In this document: one piece after another, positions 1-9,817 of the stretch | Layout of the letters: every line of letters starts with the position of its first letter | How positions within the stretch are numbered: position 1 is the stretch's first letter | Assembly: GCA_016870975.1 (NCBI GenBank) | Contig: VGAE01000002.1 | Span: 62,001 to 126,000 of the forward strand | DNA length: 64,000 nt | Source of the DNA: Actinomycetota bacterium | Lineage (GTDB): Bacteria > Actinomycetota > Actinomycetes > Nanopelagicales > Nanopelagicaceae | Direction of reading: 5' to 3' | Position numbers and translations under genes: made by a program | Notes under the pieces: model-generated | The model's database searches: none | What the model was told of the DNA's origin: nothing | The model's input: the letters and a program-made list of their open reading frames with translations, nothing else

Positions 1-128
1 CCCGCCCTCAGTGATTTAACTTCTGTACCCATTAGAACTAAGCCTGCTTCAAAAACCTCATCAATAAAATAATCATGGCGGCCTTTTTTATTTTGGGCAA
101 TTAATTTACGCCCAGTCTCCTTAACCAT
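1..128 (-). CDS. smpB: SsrA-binding protein SmpB (partial, N-terminal 42 residues)
   Basis: Reading the minus strand from the ATG at 126-128 gives a protein with the SmpB motifs [16 protein letters not shown] and [11 protein letters not shown]; the rest runs off the window start. SmpB binds tmRNA and delivers it to stalled ribosomes for trans-translation. The gene lies just downstream of the S41 protease, ftsX, ftsE and prfB on the same strand, an order common in actinobacteria. The tmRNA gene ssrA often follows smpB but would lie outside this window. Identification is firm although only the N-terminus is visible. Confidence 0.93.
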   Translation of the reverse strand, partial: MVKETGRKLIAQNKKGRHDYFIDEVFEAGLVLMGTEVKSLRA

Positions 129-248
129 AGTTACGTCACCATAAATTCGTTAGCGTTTTTGCCTGCTGAGATCACGCTCTAAGGGTAATCAAATTTGTTG
201 AACAATTCCGACTATTGCAATTCAACTTTAGAGGCTTTTTATTGAGTC

Positions 249-1577
249 TCACTCATTGACTGGCCGATTTAGCACAGAAAGCCCACCAAGGATTTGTAAC
301 GCCTTCAAGTTCAAATCTTCGGCTCTCACAACGAGATCAGGAGTCACGCCAACATTCTCAATTGTCCGACCAGATGGGGTTAGGTAAAGCGCGACCGTAA
401 GCTCAATTCTTGAGCCATCTCGAAGAGTTACAAAGTCTTGTATGGAACCCTTTCCATATGAACGTTCTCCAATTACAACTCCACGATTTCTATCCTGGAT
501 AGCGGCAGCAAGAAGTTCAGCGGCGCTTGATGTTCCACGATTTATCATCACAACAATTGGAGAAAGTATTGGATTTCTGTTTCTAGCATTGAATACCCGC
601 TCTTCGCCCAAAACTTTGTAAGAAGTTATCAATCCATTGCCGATAAAAATTTCTGCGACACTCACTGCCTCTTGGATTTGTCCTCCCGGATTGTTCCTTA
701 AGTCAAGAATAACTCCGTTACGAAAATCCAAGCTCGAGATCGCGCTTTTAGCTTCATCAGCAGTTCTCAAGGCGAAATTTGAAATTGCTAGATAAGCAAC
801 TCCGTTATCAATTTGCGAGCCCTCAACTGTATTTAGATTTACTCGCTCGGTCGCAACTCTAAATTCAAACTTTTCAGAATTTCTTAGCACGCGCATCTGT
901 AGTTCTCGACCTATCTCGCCACGAATCAAGGCGCCAACTGTCGCTAACGAGGCACCTTGTACATCTGTCTCATTCACCTCAAGAATCTGATCGCCAGCAA
1001 GCAAACCTGCTTTTTCTGCAGTTGTGCCACTAATCACCTTAACAATTTCAATGGCACCTGATCTGGCTTTCTTTAAAGTAACTCCGATTCCAGTCAAAAT
1101 ATTGGAATTTCGCTCCTCTAATTTATCAATCGCAGACGAAGGAAAATAATTTGCCCACTGATCACCAGAGGCTTTAAGTGCTCCCTCAATCGCTGCGCGT
1201 TCTAGCACTTGTCTACTAATTTCACTTGGCGCATTCTCTGTTAGTAAATCAATCGCGCTATCAACTACTGAATCTCTATCTCTGCCTCCGATGCCAATTC
1301 CAATAACTAGTGTGAGGATAAGTAAAAATACTATGAGAATAGAGTTTCGTATCTGCTCACTTCTCTCTTGATTCGTTATTGATGTGGCGCCCGCAAATCC
1401 CTCGTTTTTCGGCGATAATAAATTTTTGTGGCTCCTTGGTTTAGCGGTTTCGGCTTGTTTAGATATTTCGGCTTGTTTAACTTTCTCGATTTGCTTAACT
1501 ACTCCTGAGCGAGTTTTTGGGCTTGAGGCCATGCCAGATCGAATCGTTTTTTTGCGACGATTCGCGGCTTTGGACAC
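249..1577 (-). CDS. C-terminal processing peptidase, S41 family (membrane-anchored)
   Basis: Serine protease of the CtpA/Prc family that probably trims cell-envelope proteins outside the membrane. The 442-residue product has a basic cytoplasmic N-terminus with a short KQAE-type repeat (about 27-45), one membrane segment (about 79-98), a PDZ domain (about 155-240) and an S41 domain. The catalytic serine is probably S351 in GTSSAAE and the general-base lysine K376 in SYGKGS. The start is a GTG preceded by AGGAGAG. It follows ftsX in the same direction and precedes smpB, the usual actinobacterial order, so co-transcription with the FtsEX division complex is likely. Confidence 0.9.
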   Translation of the reverse strand: MSKAANRRKKTIRSGMASSPKTRSGVVKQIEKVKQAEISKQAETAKPRSHKNLLSPKNEGFAGATSITNQERSEQIRNSILIVFLLILTLVIGIGIGGRDRDSVVDSAIDLLTENAPSEISRQVLERAAIEGALKASGDQWANYFPSSAIDKLEERNSNILTGIGVTLKKARSGAIEIVKVISGTTAEKAGLLAGDQILEVNETDVQGASLATVGALIRGEIGRELQMRVLRNSEKFEFRVATERVNLNTVEGSQIDNGVAYLAISNFALRTADEAKSAISSLDFRNGVILDLRNNPGGQIQEAVSVAEIFIGNGLITSYKVLGEERVFNARNRNPILSPIVVMINRGTSSAAELLAAAIQDRNRGVVIGERSYGKGSIQDFVTLRDGSRIELTVALYLTPSGRTIENVGVTPDLVVRAEDLNLKALQILGGLSVLNRPVNE

Positions 1578-1632
1578 GAGGACTCTCCTAGGAATTTAAA
1601 TTATCTGCTGGGCGACCCTATCGAGTTCTTAA

Positions 1633-2535
1633 TTAGACCTTCAGATACTTTCTTAGGGTAAGAGTAGAGGCTACGGTCGCTACTAGTAAACCTGTCCCAA
1701 GTAAGTATGCGGAGCTCAGCCAAACATCGTTCCACGTAAAGAAATTTGTGAAAGATAGTAATGGCGCTATTCGGTCATCAATCACATATTTCAGTCCAGA
1801 AAGAAGTCCAACGCTAAAGCTCCAGCCGACTAAAGATGCAAATATACCTTCCAAGATAAAAGGTAATTGAATCGAAAATGATGTCGCTCCAACAAGTTTC
1901 ATAACGTTTGTTTCACGACGTCGATTAAATGCAGCAATTCTCAAGGTGTTGCTAATTAGCAACGCAGCCGTTAGCACGCTCGCAAAACCGATTGCTAAAG
2001 CGCCATCTCTAAGCACATTCAATAATCGGAAGAACTTTTCAAGAATTGATCTTTGATCTTGAACTACATCAACTCCGGGTCTACCGGAGAAAGCACTATC
2101 AATTACGGCAAATTGGGTTGGATCTTTAAGTTTTACTCTAAAAGACTCGGGTAATTGATCAACCGTGACATTTTGTGAGATTGCAGAGTTCTTAAATCGC
2201 TCTTGGAATCTTTCGTATGCTTCTGATTGGGATTCATAGTAGACAGTGTCTACAACCGGTAGCGCTTCTAAATCGCGTTGAATTTCAAGACGTTGTGGCG
2301 CCGTTACTGATCCAGAAGGGCAAGATGCTGAATCTGAAAGCGTTCCACATAAGAATACGGAGACTTCAATTTTGTCATACCAGTAATCCTTCATTACTCG
2401 AACCTGGGCATTTGAGAGTAAACCGATCCCCAGGAGCGATAGTGAAATTGCAACCGTAACTACCACAGCAAATGTCATCGTCAAATTGCGGCGGAGTCCG
2501 ATTCCGACTTCATTAAGAATGAAACGTGCTCTCAT
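1633..2535 (-). CDS. ftsX: Cell division protein FtsX (permease-like)
   Basis: Membrane partner of FtsE. In actinobacteria FtsEX activates peptidoglycan hydrolases during division rather than acting as a true transporter. The 300-residue product has a first membrane segment at about 18-42, a large extracellular loop that includes two cysteines (about 63-72), and three more membrane segments at about 178-198, 226-248 and 268-290, the normal FtsX topology. It starts 9 bases after the ftsE stop, which implies one transcript with ftsE. Confidence 0.95.
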   Translation of the reverse strand: MRARFILNEVGIGLRRNLTMTFAVVVTVAISLSLLGIGLLSNAQVRVMKDYWYDKIEVSVFLCGTLSDSASCPSGSVTAPQRLEIQRDLEALPVVDTVYYESQSEAYERFQERFKNSAISQNVTVDQLPESFRVKLKDPTQFAVIDSAFSGRPGVDVVQDQRSILEKFFRLLNVLRDGALAIGFASVLTAALLISNTLRIAAFNRRRETNVMKLVGATSFSIQLPFILEGIFASLVGWSFSVGLLSGLKYVIDDRIAPLLSFTNFFTWNDVWLSSAYLLGTGLLVATVASTLTLRKYLKV

Positions 2536-2544
2536 TTCGCCAAC

Positions 2545-3234
2545 CTATCCTGTGTATCCATAAACACCACGGGCTTGGTCTCGGATTACATGTCCAGCAT
2601 CTAATTCGATAACTCGTTTACGCATCTGATCCACGATTCCCGAATCGTGAGTAGCCATAACGACAGTGGTGCCTTCTCGATTAATTCGATCTAGAAGTTT
2701 CATAATGCCAACCGATGTTGCTGGGTCGAGATTTCCTGTTGGCTCATCTGCAATAAGAATGGCTGGATTACTTACATAAGCTCTCGCAATAGCGACTCGT
2801 TGTTGCTCACCACCAGACAATTCGTTCGGTTTACGATCTCCTTTATCCTCTAATCCAACAAGTTCGAGAGCTTCTGGGACTTCTCGATCAATTTCTTTAC
2901 GCGAAAAGCCGAGTACATGAAGAGTAAAAGCCACATTCTCAGAAACGGTTTTATTTGGAAGTAAGCGAAAATCTTGAAACACCGTCCCAACTTGTCGGCG
3001 GAGCTCAGGCACCCTCCAATTAGAAAGCGAGGTTAGATCTTTTCCGGCAACGTGAATCTTTCCGGCCGTTGGTTTCTCTTCACGCAGTACCAAGCGAAGG
3101 AACGTTGATTTACCAGATCCAGAGAGTCCAACTAGAAATACAAATTCTCCCTTCTCAACATCAAGAGAGACATTGTCTAAAGCCGGTTTGTCCGACTTTG
3201 AATAGACCTTTGTTACGCTCTCGAATTTAATCAC
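2545..3234 (-). CDS. ftsE: Cell division ATP-binding protein FtsE
   Basis: ABC-type ATPase that energises FtsX at the divisome. The 229-residue protein shows Walker A GLSGSGKST (about 37-45), the ABC signature LSGGEQQRVAIARA (about 139-152), Walker B ILIADEPTGNLDP and the switch histidine in MATHD. The start is GTG. It lies between prfB and ftsX on the same strand. Length and motifs are typical and nothing is missing. Confidence 0.96.
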   Translation of the reverse strand: MIKFESVTKVYSKSDKPALDNVSLDVEKGEFVFLVGLSGSGKSTFLRLVLREEKPTAGKIHVAGKDLTSLSNWRVPELRRQVGTVFQDFRLLPNKTVSENVAFTLHVLGFSRKEIDREVPEALELVGLEDKGDRKPNELSGGEQQRVAIARAYVSNPAILIADEPTGNLDPATSVGIMKLLDRINREGTTVVMATHDSGIVDQMRKRVIELDAGHVIRDQARGVYGYTG

Positions 3235-3313
3235 GGTGCGATTCTAGATAGTGGAGCGCGAGAATCTCGGGATATATCAAGCGTGAATGTTGTGAATTAG
3301 GTGAATTTTTCCA

Positions 3314-4426
3314 CTAGCGAGAGCGGCGCCACTTGATTCCTGCTTGCACGAAGCCCTCAAGATCACCATTCAAAACAGCTTGGGTATTTCCAGTCTCAAA
3401 ATCAGTGCGATGATCTTTAACCTTTTGATATGGATGAAGTACATAAGAACGAATTTGATTTCCCCAAGAACCAGAGTTGTCACCCTTAAGTGCGTCAATT
3501 TTCGCCCGCTCTTCTTGATTTCTTCGTTCCAATAATTTTGATTGCAGTACGGCCATAGCTGTAGCTTTATTTTGAATCTGAGATCTTTCATTCTGGCAAG
3601 AAACAACAATTCCGGTGGGTATATGCGTAATTCTTACCGCTGAATCGGTTGTATTTACACCCTGTCCTCCAGGACCAGAGGATCGATAAACATCGACGCG
3701 AATCTCTTTCTCATCAATCTCAATGTGGTCGCTTTGTTCAACTACCGGAACGACTTCAACTCCGGCAAAAGAAGTATGCCTTCGATTTTGGCTATCAAAA
3801 GGTGAAATTCTTACAAGTCTGTGCGTTCCTTGTTCAACGGAAAGAGTTCCGTAGGCATATGGGCCAGAAACTTTAAAGGTGGTTGATTTGACTCCCGCCT
3901 CTTCTCCATATGAAGTTTCGAGAACTTGTACAGAGAAATCTTTTTTTTCACAATATCGTAGAAACATGCGGGAGACAATTTCCGCCCAATCCGCAGCATC
4001 GACTCCGCCAGCTTCTGAGCGAATTGTTACGAGCGCACCTCGATGATCATATTCACCGCTAAGGAGTGTCCGCACTTCAAGTTCTCCGATAGCTTCCTGT
4101 AAAGATGTTAGTTCGCTAGTTAGATCGGAGGTCATTCCATCACTTGATGTTGTACCATCACGGAAGTTGGCAAGTTCCAACATAACTGGAAGATCTTCTA
4201 CTCTCTTGCGCAAAGAGGTTAATTCAGAAATTAGCGATTGGCTGCGTGATAGAGCGCTTGTTACTTTTTGAGCGTTCTCCGGATTGTTCCAAAGGTCAGG
4301 AGCTGCTGCTTTGCTCTCGAGATCTAATACGTCTGCCTGCAACTGAGCAATATCCAAAACGGATTCTATGCCCGCGAATGTTTTTGAAAGATGTGAAATC
4401 TCGCTTTGAAAATCTCTATCGGTCAC
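3314..4426 (-). CDS. prfB: Peptide chain release factor 2
   Basis: RF2 recognises UGA and UAA and triggers peptide release on the ribosome. The 370-residue protein carries the stop-codon-reading SPF tripeptide (208-210) and the GGQ motif (253-255) that reaches the peptidyl-transferase centre. The frame is continuous from a GTG start, so the programmed +1 frameshift found in prfB of many bacteria is absent, as usual in actinobacteria. It heads the prfB-ftsE-ftsX-S41-smpB run. The roughly 230 bases upstream, up to the tRNA-His gene, hold no ORF that I can support. Confidence 0.96.
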   Translation of the reverse strand: MTDRDFQSEISHLSKTFAGIESVLDIAQLQADVLDLESKAAAPDLWNNPENAQKVTSALSRSQSLISELTSLRKRVEDLPVMLELANFRDGTTSSDGMTSDLTSELTSLQEAIGELEVRTLLSGEYDHRGALVTIRSEAGGVDAADWAEIVSRMFLRYCEKKDFSVQVLETSYGEEAGVKSTTFKVSGPYAYGTLSVEQGTHRLVRISPFDSQNRRHTSFAGVEVVPVVEQSDHIEIDEKEIRVDVYRSSGPGGQGVNTTDSAVRITHIPTGIVVSCQNERSQIQNKATAMAVLQSKLLERRNQEERAKIDALKGDNSGSWGNQIRSYVLHPYQKVKDHRTDFETGNTQAVLNGDLEGFVQAGIKWRRSR

Positions 4427-4658
4427 GACTCAAGGATAGTGGAACAAAAAGTATCAAATTTAGGGGCAAGGTTATGACTTCCAATCAATGAAACACATTT
4501 CAGTTTTTACCTGGTACGTTGCATTGAGAAATCCGCTCAACCAGTGTCTGCTAATTTGGAGAGTGCCGTTGGTGTCAATTTTGTTCAAGTTTGAATCCAT
4601 TTTGATGCCTGTGAAGGATAATGGCGTTATCCGATAGACTCTCCTATGCAGTTCAATG

Positions 4659-4734
4659 GTGGGCGTAGCTCAGCTGGTAGAGCACCCGGTTGTGGTCCGG
4701 GATGTCGCGGGTTCGACCCCCGTCGCTCACCCCA
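4659..4734 (+). tRNA. tRNA-His (GTG anticodon)
   Basis: A complete cloverleaf. The acceptor stem is GTGGGCG with CGCTCAC, the anticodon loop contains GTG, and the T arm contains GTTCGAC. The 3' CCA is encoded (4732-4734). The base before the gene (4658) is G, which would serve as the G-1 identity element of histidine tRNA opposite discriminator C73. The gene stands between prfB (divergent) and kgd (same strand). Confidence 0.95.
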
Positions 4735-4801
4735 ATGAATTTAGCGAATTCCGGTGGAATGAATCGCTCGCGCGCAGATAGGCTTACTTTCTGTGGTAGG
4801 T

Positions 4802-7800
4802 ATGACTCCCGACAACAAATTTGGTGGCTCATTCGGCCCCAATGAATGGCTTGTCGATGAGATGTATGAACGGTACCTTCGAGATCCAAACTCAATCGAT
4901 GAAAAGTGGCGAGCATTTTTCGCCGGATATAAACCTGGAGCTAATGGTTCGAGTGGTTCGAGTGGTCTAGCTGCCGGAGCGCCGCCGGTTCCAAAGCGAG
5001 AACAGCGGAGTAATCAACAAGTGAACCCACCACAAGTTGTAAGTAATGAAGTGAAGGTTGAGGTAAGTCCAACCCAAACAAGCGAAAACTCGAGCGCCGT
5101 TCAGAGAAATCAACCGGTAGTGCGCCAAGCAAAGTTAAATTCTCCAACTCCAGCCCAACCAATCTCTCGCCCAGTTAAAGAGATAAGCACCCCGAGCGCT
5201 GCACGAGTTGAACCTTTGCGAGGAGTCGCAAGTCGAGTTGTTGCAAGTATGGAGGCATCGCTCTCGGTACCAACCGCAACCAGCGTTCGCGCAATCCCCG
5301 CAAAATTAATGATTGATAATCGAACTGTTATTAATAATCACTTGAAGCGCGCTCGTGGCGGAAAAGTTTCATTTACACACATTATTGGCTACGCGATGAT
5401 TCGCGCTCTGCGCGAGATGCCAGAGATGAATGTGTTTTTTACCGGGCAAGACGGTAAACCTGCTGTCGGATTCCCGGAGCATATAAATCTTGGAATCGCA
5501 ATCGACTTAGCTAAAGAAGATGGCACACGCCAACTTCTTGTTCCTTCAATAAAAGGTTGCGAGTCACTCGATTTTGGTCAGTTCTGGGCCACCTATGAAT
5601 TTCTAGTTAAGAAAGCACGCAAAGGTTCACTCACCGTAGAGGATTTTGCTGGAACAACTTGCTCTCTAACTAATCCGGGAACGATTGGCACGGTTCACTC
5701 AGTTCCCCGGCTAGTACAAGGCCAGGGTTTAATTCTGGGCGTAGGCGCGATGGATTACCCCGCCGAATTCCAGGGCGCAAGCGGAGAAACTATCGCTCGC
5801 CTTGCAATATCTAAAGTCGTAACCCTCACCTCAACCTACGATCACCGTGTTATCCAAGGTGCGCAATCAGGTGATTTCTTACGTCGTGTTCATGAAATTC
5901 TGCTTGGTGAAGATGGCTTCTACGATGAGATTTTTGCAGCTCTTCGAATTCCATATGTACCAATCCGTTGGCATACCGATGTTCACTTTAATAGCCAAGT
6001 AAGTCTTAGCAAAGAAGCTCGCATTCAACAGTTAATCAACGCTTATCGAACCTTCGGCCATTTAATGGCGGATATTGATCCTCTGGAATATCAACAACGC
6101 ACTCACGCTGACTTAGATATAGCTACTCATGGACTAACGCTCTGGGATCTTGATCGTGACTTTGCAACCGGCGGCTTTGGCGGAAGAAATTCTGCAAAAC
6201 TTCGAAATATTCTGGGAACGCTCCGTGATTCATATTGCCGCTCTATCGGTGTGGAATATATGTATATCGAGACTCCGGAAGAACGTCATTGGATTCAAAA
6301 TCAAGTAGAAGTTGGCTCTCCCTTCTTTCCAAGGGAAGAGCAGCTCCGCATTCTGCGCAAATTAAATTCTGCTGAGGCCTTTGACACTTTTCTACATACT
6401 AAGTTTGTTGGTCAGAAACGCTTCTCGCTCGAGGGTGGCGAATCTGTAATACCTCTTCTCGACACTATCGCGCGCTACGCCGCTAAAGCAAAGCTTGATG
6501 AAGTCTGTATCGGTATGCCACATCGTGGTCGCTTAAATGTTCTCGCCAATGTCGCTGGAAAATCTTATGGTCAGATTTTCCAAGAGTTCGAAGGCCACTA
6601 TCAAGCAAATTCTGTTCAAGGCTCTGGCGATGTTAAATACCATCTTGGTACATATGGTGATTTCATTACTGAAAATGGTGAGAAAACTAAGGTCTATCTC
6701 GCTGCTAATCCTTCACATTTAGAGGCAGTAAATCCGGTTCTCGAAGGAATTGTTCGCGCCAAGCAAGATAAGAAGAATGTCCTTAACGCCTTCTCAATCC
6801 TTCCGGTCTTAATTCACGGCGATGCTGCTTTTGCTGGGCAAGGTGTAGTCGCAGAAACTCTAAATATGTCGCAACTACGTGGATACAAGACCGGCGGAAC
6901 AATTCACGTAGTAATTAATAACCAAGTTGGTTTCACTACCTCCCCTGAATCTGCGCGCTCTTCAAGATATGCAACCGATGTTGCGAAAATGATTCAAGCG
7001 CCGATATTCCATGTAAATGGTGATGATCCAGAGGCCTTGGTCCGTGTGGCACGAGTTGCATTCGAGTATCGACAGACTTTCCATAAAGATGTCATCATCG
7101 ACATGGTCTGTTACCGTCGCCGTGGCCACAACGAAGGCGATGAACCAAGTTTTACCCAGCCGCGCATGTACCAGATGATTGATTCAAAGCGCACTACGCG
7201 AGTTCTTTATGCTGAAGCTCTCGTTGGTCGTGGTGACATTACGCAAGAGGAGGCAGATGGCATCGCGAAAGAGTTCCAGACGCAGCTAGAGGGGATCTTT
7301 GCAACCGTTCATGACAAGATGCCAGAAAAACCAGAATTTGACCAACTTCAAGAGGCGGATCCTCGAAGCACAAATACTGCAATCTCTGAGGCGGTAGCGC
7401 GCAAAATCGCAGCGACTCAAATTGCCATTCCGGAAAATTTCAAAGTTCATCCCAAACTCTTGCCACAATTACAGCGTCGCGTATCGATGTTAGATGATGG
7501 CACGATTGATTGGTCTGGTGGTGAGATGTTGGCATTTGGTTCGTTACTTCTTGAGGGCCATCCTGTTCGAATCGCTGGTCAAGATGTCGGTAGAGGTACA
7601 TTCTCAAATCGACATGCAGTAATTAGAGACCACAACGATGGAAGTGAGTGGCTACCACTTCGCGCGCTAATTGAAGATAACAATCAATTTTTTGTCGTTG
7701 ATTCACTCCTCTCCGAGTACGCAGCTATGGGATTCGAACATGGTTACTCGCTACAACGAGATGATGCGCTAGTTCTCTGGGAAGGACAGTTTGGAGACTT

Positions 7801-8524
7801 TGCTAACGGCGCTCAGACAATTATCGATGAGTTCATCTCATCTTCACTCCAGAAATGGGGAGAACGCACCTCGCTCGTACTACTTCTGCCACATGGCTTT
7901 GAAGGTCAAGGTCCCGATCACTCATCCGGGCGCATCGAAAGATTCTTAACGCTCTGCGCTGAAAACAATATGACGGTTGCGCAGCCATCATCGGCCGCAT
8001 CCTTCTTCCACTTATTGCGTTGGCAGATTAAGAATCCTGCCCGCAAACCATTAATTGTCTTCGAGCCAAAGTCAATGCTTCGCCTAAAAGCTGCAGCTTC
8101 GCAATTAAGCGACTTTACAAGTGGAAACTTCCAACCATTTATAAAAGAGAATTCCTCTGAACTCGAGGGCGTCGAGCGTTTGATCCTATGCAGCGGCAAA
8201 ATTTATTGGGAGTTAATCGGCGAACGTGCAAAGCGCGGCGATAAGAAAACTGCAATTGCAAGATTAGAACAGCTTTACCCCCTCCCAACCGAAGAGATAA
8301 TTGCCGAAATCAAACGATTCCCAAATGCCAAAGTTCTCTGGGTCCAAGATGAACCAGCAAACCAAGGACCATGGCCATTCTTCGCTGCGACGATGAGTGA
8401 GGCGCTTCCTGGAAACGCCATTCAACGCATCTCGCGCCGCGCATCTGCCAGCCCAGCTACTGGAAGTGTCCATGTGCATGAAGAAGAACAGAAAGCTTTA
8501 ATTGCTGAGGTATTTGCAAAGTAG
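4802..8524 (+). CDS. kgd: Multifunctional 2-oxoglutarate decarboxylase/dehydrogenase (fused E2o-E1o)
   Basis: TCA-cycle enzyme of actinobacterial type that joins the succinyltransferase catalytic domain (E2o) to the ThDP-dependent 2-oxoglutarate decarboxylase (E1o). The 1240-residue protein has an E1o N-terminal helix (NEWLVDEMYERYLRDP), a Pro/Ser/Gln-rich linker (about 45-150), an E2o domain with active-site motif DHRVIQGA (about 350), and a full E1o region (about 390-1240) with GMPHRGRLNVLANV and GDDPEAL. There is no lipoyl domain, as in the mycobacterial and corynebacterial enzymes. ATG 4802 is chosen because the protein then starts MTPDNKFGG; a GTG three codons earlier is possible. No strong ribosome binding site precedes either, so translation may be leaderless. 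Confidence 0.96.
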   Translation: MTPDNKFGGSFGPNEWLVDEMYERYLRDPNSIDEKWRAFFAGYKPGANGSSGSSGLAAGAPPVPKREQRSNQQVNPPQVVSNEVKVEVSPTQTSENSSAVQRNQPVVRQAKLNSPTPAQPISRPVKEISTPSAARVEPLRGVASRVVASMEASLSVPTATSVRAIPAKLMIDNRTVINNHLKRARGGKVSFTHIIGYAMIRALREMPEMNVFFTGQDGKPAVGFPEHINLGIAIDLAKEDGTRQLLVPSIKGCESLDFGQFWATYEFLVKKARKGSLTVEDFAGTTCSLTNPGTIGTVHSVPRLVQGQGLILGVGAMDYPAEFQGASGETIARLAISKVVTLTSTYDHRVIQGAQSGDFLRRVHEILLGEDGFYDEIFAALRIPYVPIRWHTDVHFNSQVSLSKEARIQQLINAYRTFGHLMADIDPLEYQQRTHADLDIATHGLTLWDLDRDFATGGFGGRNSAKLRNILGTLRDSYCRSIGVEYMYIETPEERHWIQNQVEVGSPFFPREEQLRILRKLNSAEAFDTFLHTKFVGQKRFSLEGGESVIPLLDTIARYAAKAKLDEVCIGMPHRGRLNVLANVAGKSYGQIFQEFEGHYQANSVQGSGDVKYHLGTYGDFITENGEKTKVYLAANPSHLEAVNPVLEGIVRAKQDKKNVLNAFSILPVLIHGDAAFAGQGVVAETLNMSQLRGYKTGGTIHVVINNQVGFTTSPESARSSRYATDVAKMIQAPIFHVNGDDPEALVRVARVAFEYRQTFHKDVIIDMVCYRRRGHNEGDEPSFTQPRMYQMIDSKRTTRVLYAEALVGRGDITQEEADGIAKEFQTQLEGIFATVHDKMPEKPEFDQLQEADPRSTNTAISEAVARKIAATQIAIPENFKVHPKLLPQLQRRVSMLDDGTIDWSGGEMLAFGSLLLEGHPVRIAGQDVGRGTFSNRHAVIRDHNDGSEWLPLRALIEDNNQFFVVDSLLSEYAAMGFEHGYSLQRDDALVLWEGQFGDFANGAQTIIDEFISSSLQKWGERTSLVLLLPHGFEGQGPDHSSGRIERFLTLCAENNMTVAQPSSAASFFHLLRWQIKNPARKPLIVFEPKSMLRLKAAASQLSDFTSGNFQPFIKENSSELEGVERLILCSGKIYWELIGERAKRGDKKTAIARLEQLYPLPTEEIIAEIKRFPNAKVLWVQDEPANQGPWPFFAATMSEALPGNAIQRISRRASASPATGSVHVHEEEQKALIAEVFAK

Positions 8525-8549
8525 TTATCTCGCCAACAAATTAACCGGT

Positions 8550-8876
8550 TTAGCTGAGCGCATACCTCTTCGATTTGATGGCGCGCCCTCGTATCTCATG
8601 CGCCTGGATATAACCCCAAGTTCTCGAATCTTGCATTCGCGCCGATAAGTCTTGGTTATCTCCCTCTACCCAGTAGCTGTTGCCATGCGACCTCTGAACT
8701 CTCTTGATATAAAGAATTCCTGGCTGTTCATCTCGTTCAATCAGCACCACAGTTCCCAGCCGAATCTCATGAGGAATCGAATCGAATAACCGGACCCAGA
8801 TGACTTCACTATCCCGGTATGTCGGCGCCATCGAATCTCCAGTTATGCGCGCCCTGTGGATCGGCCATTTTTTCAT
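8550..8876 (-). CDS. sodX: Nickel-type superoxide dismutase maturation protease (S26/S24-like)
   Basis: Small signal-peptidase-like serine protease expected to remove the N-terminal propeptide of NiSOD so that His1 can bind nickel. The 108-residue product has the catalytic serine in GDSMAPT (about 14-20) and the lysine in LYIKRVQR (about 55-62), followed by the VEGDNQDLS box. It has no clear membrane segment. It lies back-to-back with sodN with 78 bases between the start codons, so a shared divergent control region is likely. This context supports the SodX assignment over a generic LexA- or LepB-like protein. Confidence 0.88.
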   Translation of the reverse strand: MKKWPIHRARITGDSMAPTYRDSEVIWVRLFDSIPHEIRLGTVVLIERDEQPGILYIKRVQRSHGNSYWVEGDNQDLSARMQDSRTWGYIQAHEIRGRAIKSKRYALS

Positions 8877-8954
8877 TGGCGAGAGTTTCCCATGGCAGGT
8901 ACGCTGACTCCAACATCTAAGTAGCCAATTAAAAGCCCTACTAGAAGTGAGGAA

Positions 8955-9332
8955 ATGATGTTAAACGTTTATGCCCACTGTGATCTTCCTTGTGGAGTTT
9001 ACGATCCCGCGCAAGCAAAGATTGAAGCTCTATCTGTGAAAGCTTGCATGGAAAAGTACGCAGCTTCCAACGATTCAGATTTCAAATCTCGCGCGGTCTC
9101 AATTAAAGAAGCTAGATCTAATCTAGTTAAGGAGCATCTCTGGGTGCTCTGGACCGATTACTTCAAGCCAAATCATTTCGAGGCCTATCCACAACTTCAT
9201 GGTCTATTTAATGAGGCAACAAAATTGGCTGGCGCCGCAGGTACTAAAGGAACCACTGATGTAGCCGTAGCAGAGAAGTTAATCTCCAAAATTGATGAGA
9301 TTGCGGAGATATTCTGGGCTACGAAGAAATAA
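8955..9332 (+). CDS. sodN: Nickel superoxide dismutase
   Basis: Cytoplasmic superoxide dismutase that uses nickel bound by the N-terminal nickel hook. The hook HCDLPCGVYDPAQ begins at residue 8, with His1, Cys2 and Cys6 of the mature protein present; the mature part is about 118 residues, normal for the family. Cleavage is expected after VYA. The propeptide is only 6-7 residues long: two adjacent ATGs (8955, 8958) follow a GAGG element, and the upstream in-frame codons contain no start before a TAG at 8922. The partner protease gene sodX is divergent next door. Confidence 0.96.
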   Translation: MMLNVYAHCDLPCGVYDPAQAKIEALSVKACMEKYAASNDSDFKSRAVSIKEARSNLVKEHLWVLWTDYFKPNHFEAYPQLHGLFNEATKLAGAAGTKGTTDVAVAEKLISKIDEIAEIFWATKK

Positions 9333-9348
9333 TCTTTAAGCTAAGAAA

Positions 9349-9768
9349 TTAATCGCGCGGCGCTTGTTGTGACATCACAGCGAGCGCCGCACTCTTTGCT
9401 AGAAAAGTAACGCGGTCCACAAGTTTTCGATTCATCGTTCCTGTCGCCACCATTCGCTGACCATCATGAATCTCGCAGAAAAATATTAGATTGCCATCGC
9501 TAAATGAAGTGCAAGTAGCGGCTCCCTGGAGTTCCGTGCCAATTCCAACTGGATGCAAGACTTCAAATTGAAGATCTGTTAAAACTGTGGTGTCGCCATT
9601 TTCAATCAGATCAGCTAAAGACGAATTACATGCGCTCTCCATTAACGTAACAAAGAAGCTGGCGGAAAGAATCGCCATATCGCCACTGCCATGAGCCAAA
9701 GAGGTATCACCAGGTCGCACCGTCATCTGCGAGATTCCGACCGCACCAATAGCTGATTCGTTTAGCAT
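9349..9768 (-). CDS. Hotdog-fold acyl-CoA thioesterase-like protein
   Basis: A 139-residue single-domain hotdog protein. The region HGSGDMAILSASFFVTLMESACNSSLADLI (with alanine- and serine-rich helix) followed by the strand FEVLHPVGIGTEL resembles fluoroacetyl-CoA-type and PaaI-like thioesterases. A substrate cannot be read from sequence. It is convergent with sodN (16 bases apart) and divergent from the VUT-family transporter gene. The start is the ATG at 9766-9768. Confidence 0.65.
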   Translation of the reverse strand: MLNESAIGAVGISQMTVRPGDTSLAHGSGDMAILSASFFVTLMESACNSSLADLIENGDTTVLTDLQFEVLHPVGIGTELQGAATCTSFSDGNLIFFCEIHDGQRMVATGTMNRKLVDRVTFLAKSAALAVMSQQAPRD

Positions 9769-9801
9769 CAGGTTTAATCTAACGGGTAAGAGGTTAAATC
9801 T

Positions 9802-9817
9802 CCGGTATCTTTACCGG
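9802..9817 (+). promoter_or_regulatory. Hairpin or operator palindrome abutting the transporter start codon
   Basis: CCGGTA (9802-9807), TCTT (9808-9811), TACCGG (9812-9817) is a perfect inverted repeat; with flanking T9801 and A9818 the stem is 7 bp. The ATG of the following gene begins at 9819, directly after it, and no Shine-Dalgarno sequence is visible. It could be an RNA hairpin that masks initiation or a DNA operator overlapping a leaderless promoter. Function is inferred only from position. Confidence 0.5.

Noticed and set aside
3314-4426. Programmed frameshift in prfB
   Set aside because: The frame is continuous from a GTG start with no internal stop near codon 26.
4427-4658. Small gene in the prfB/tRNA-His gap
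   Set aside because: No ORF with a plausible start, ribosome binding site and protein-like sequence was found on either strand.
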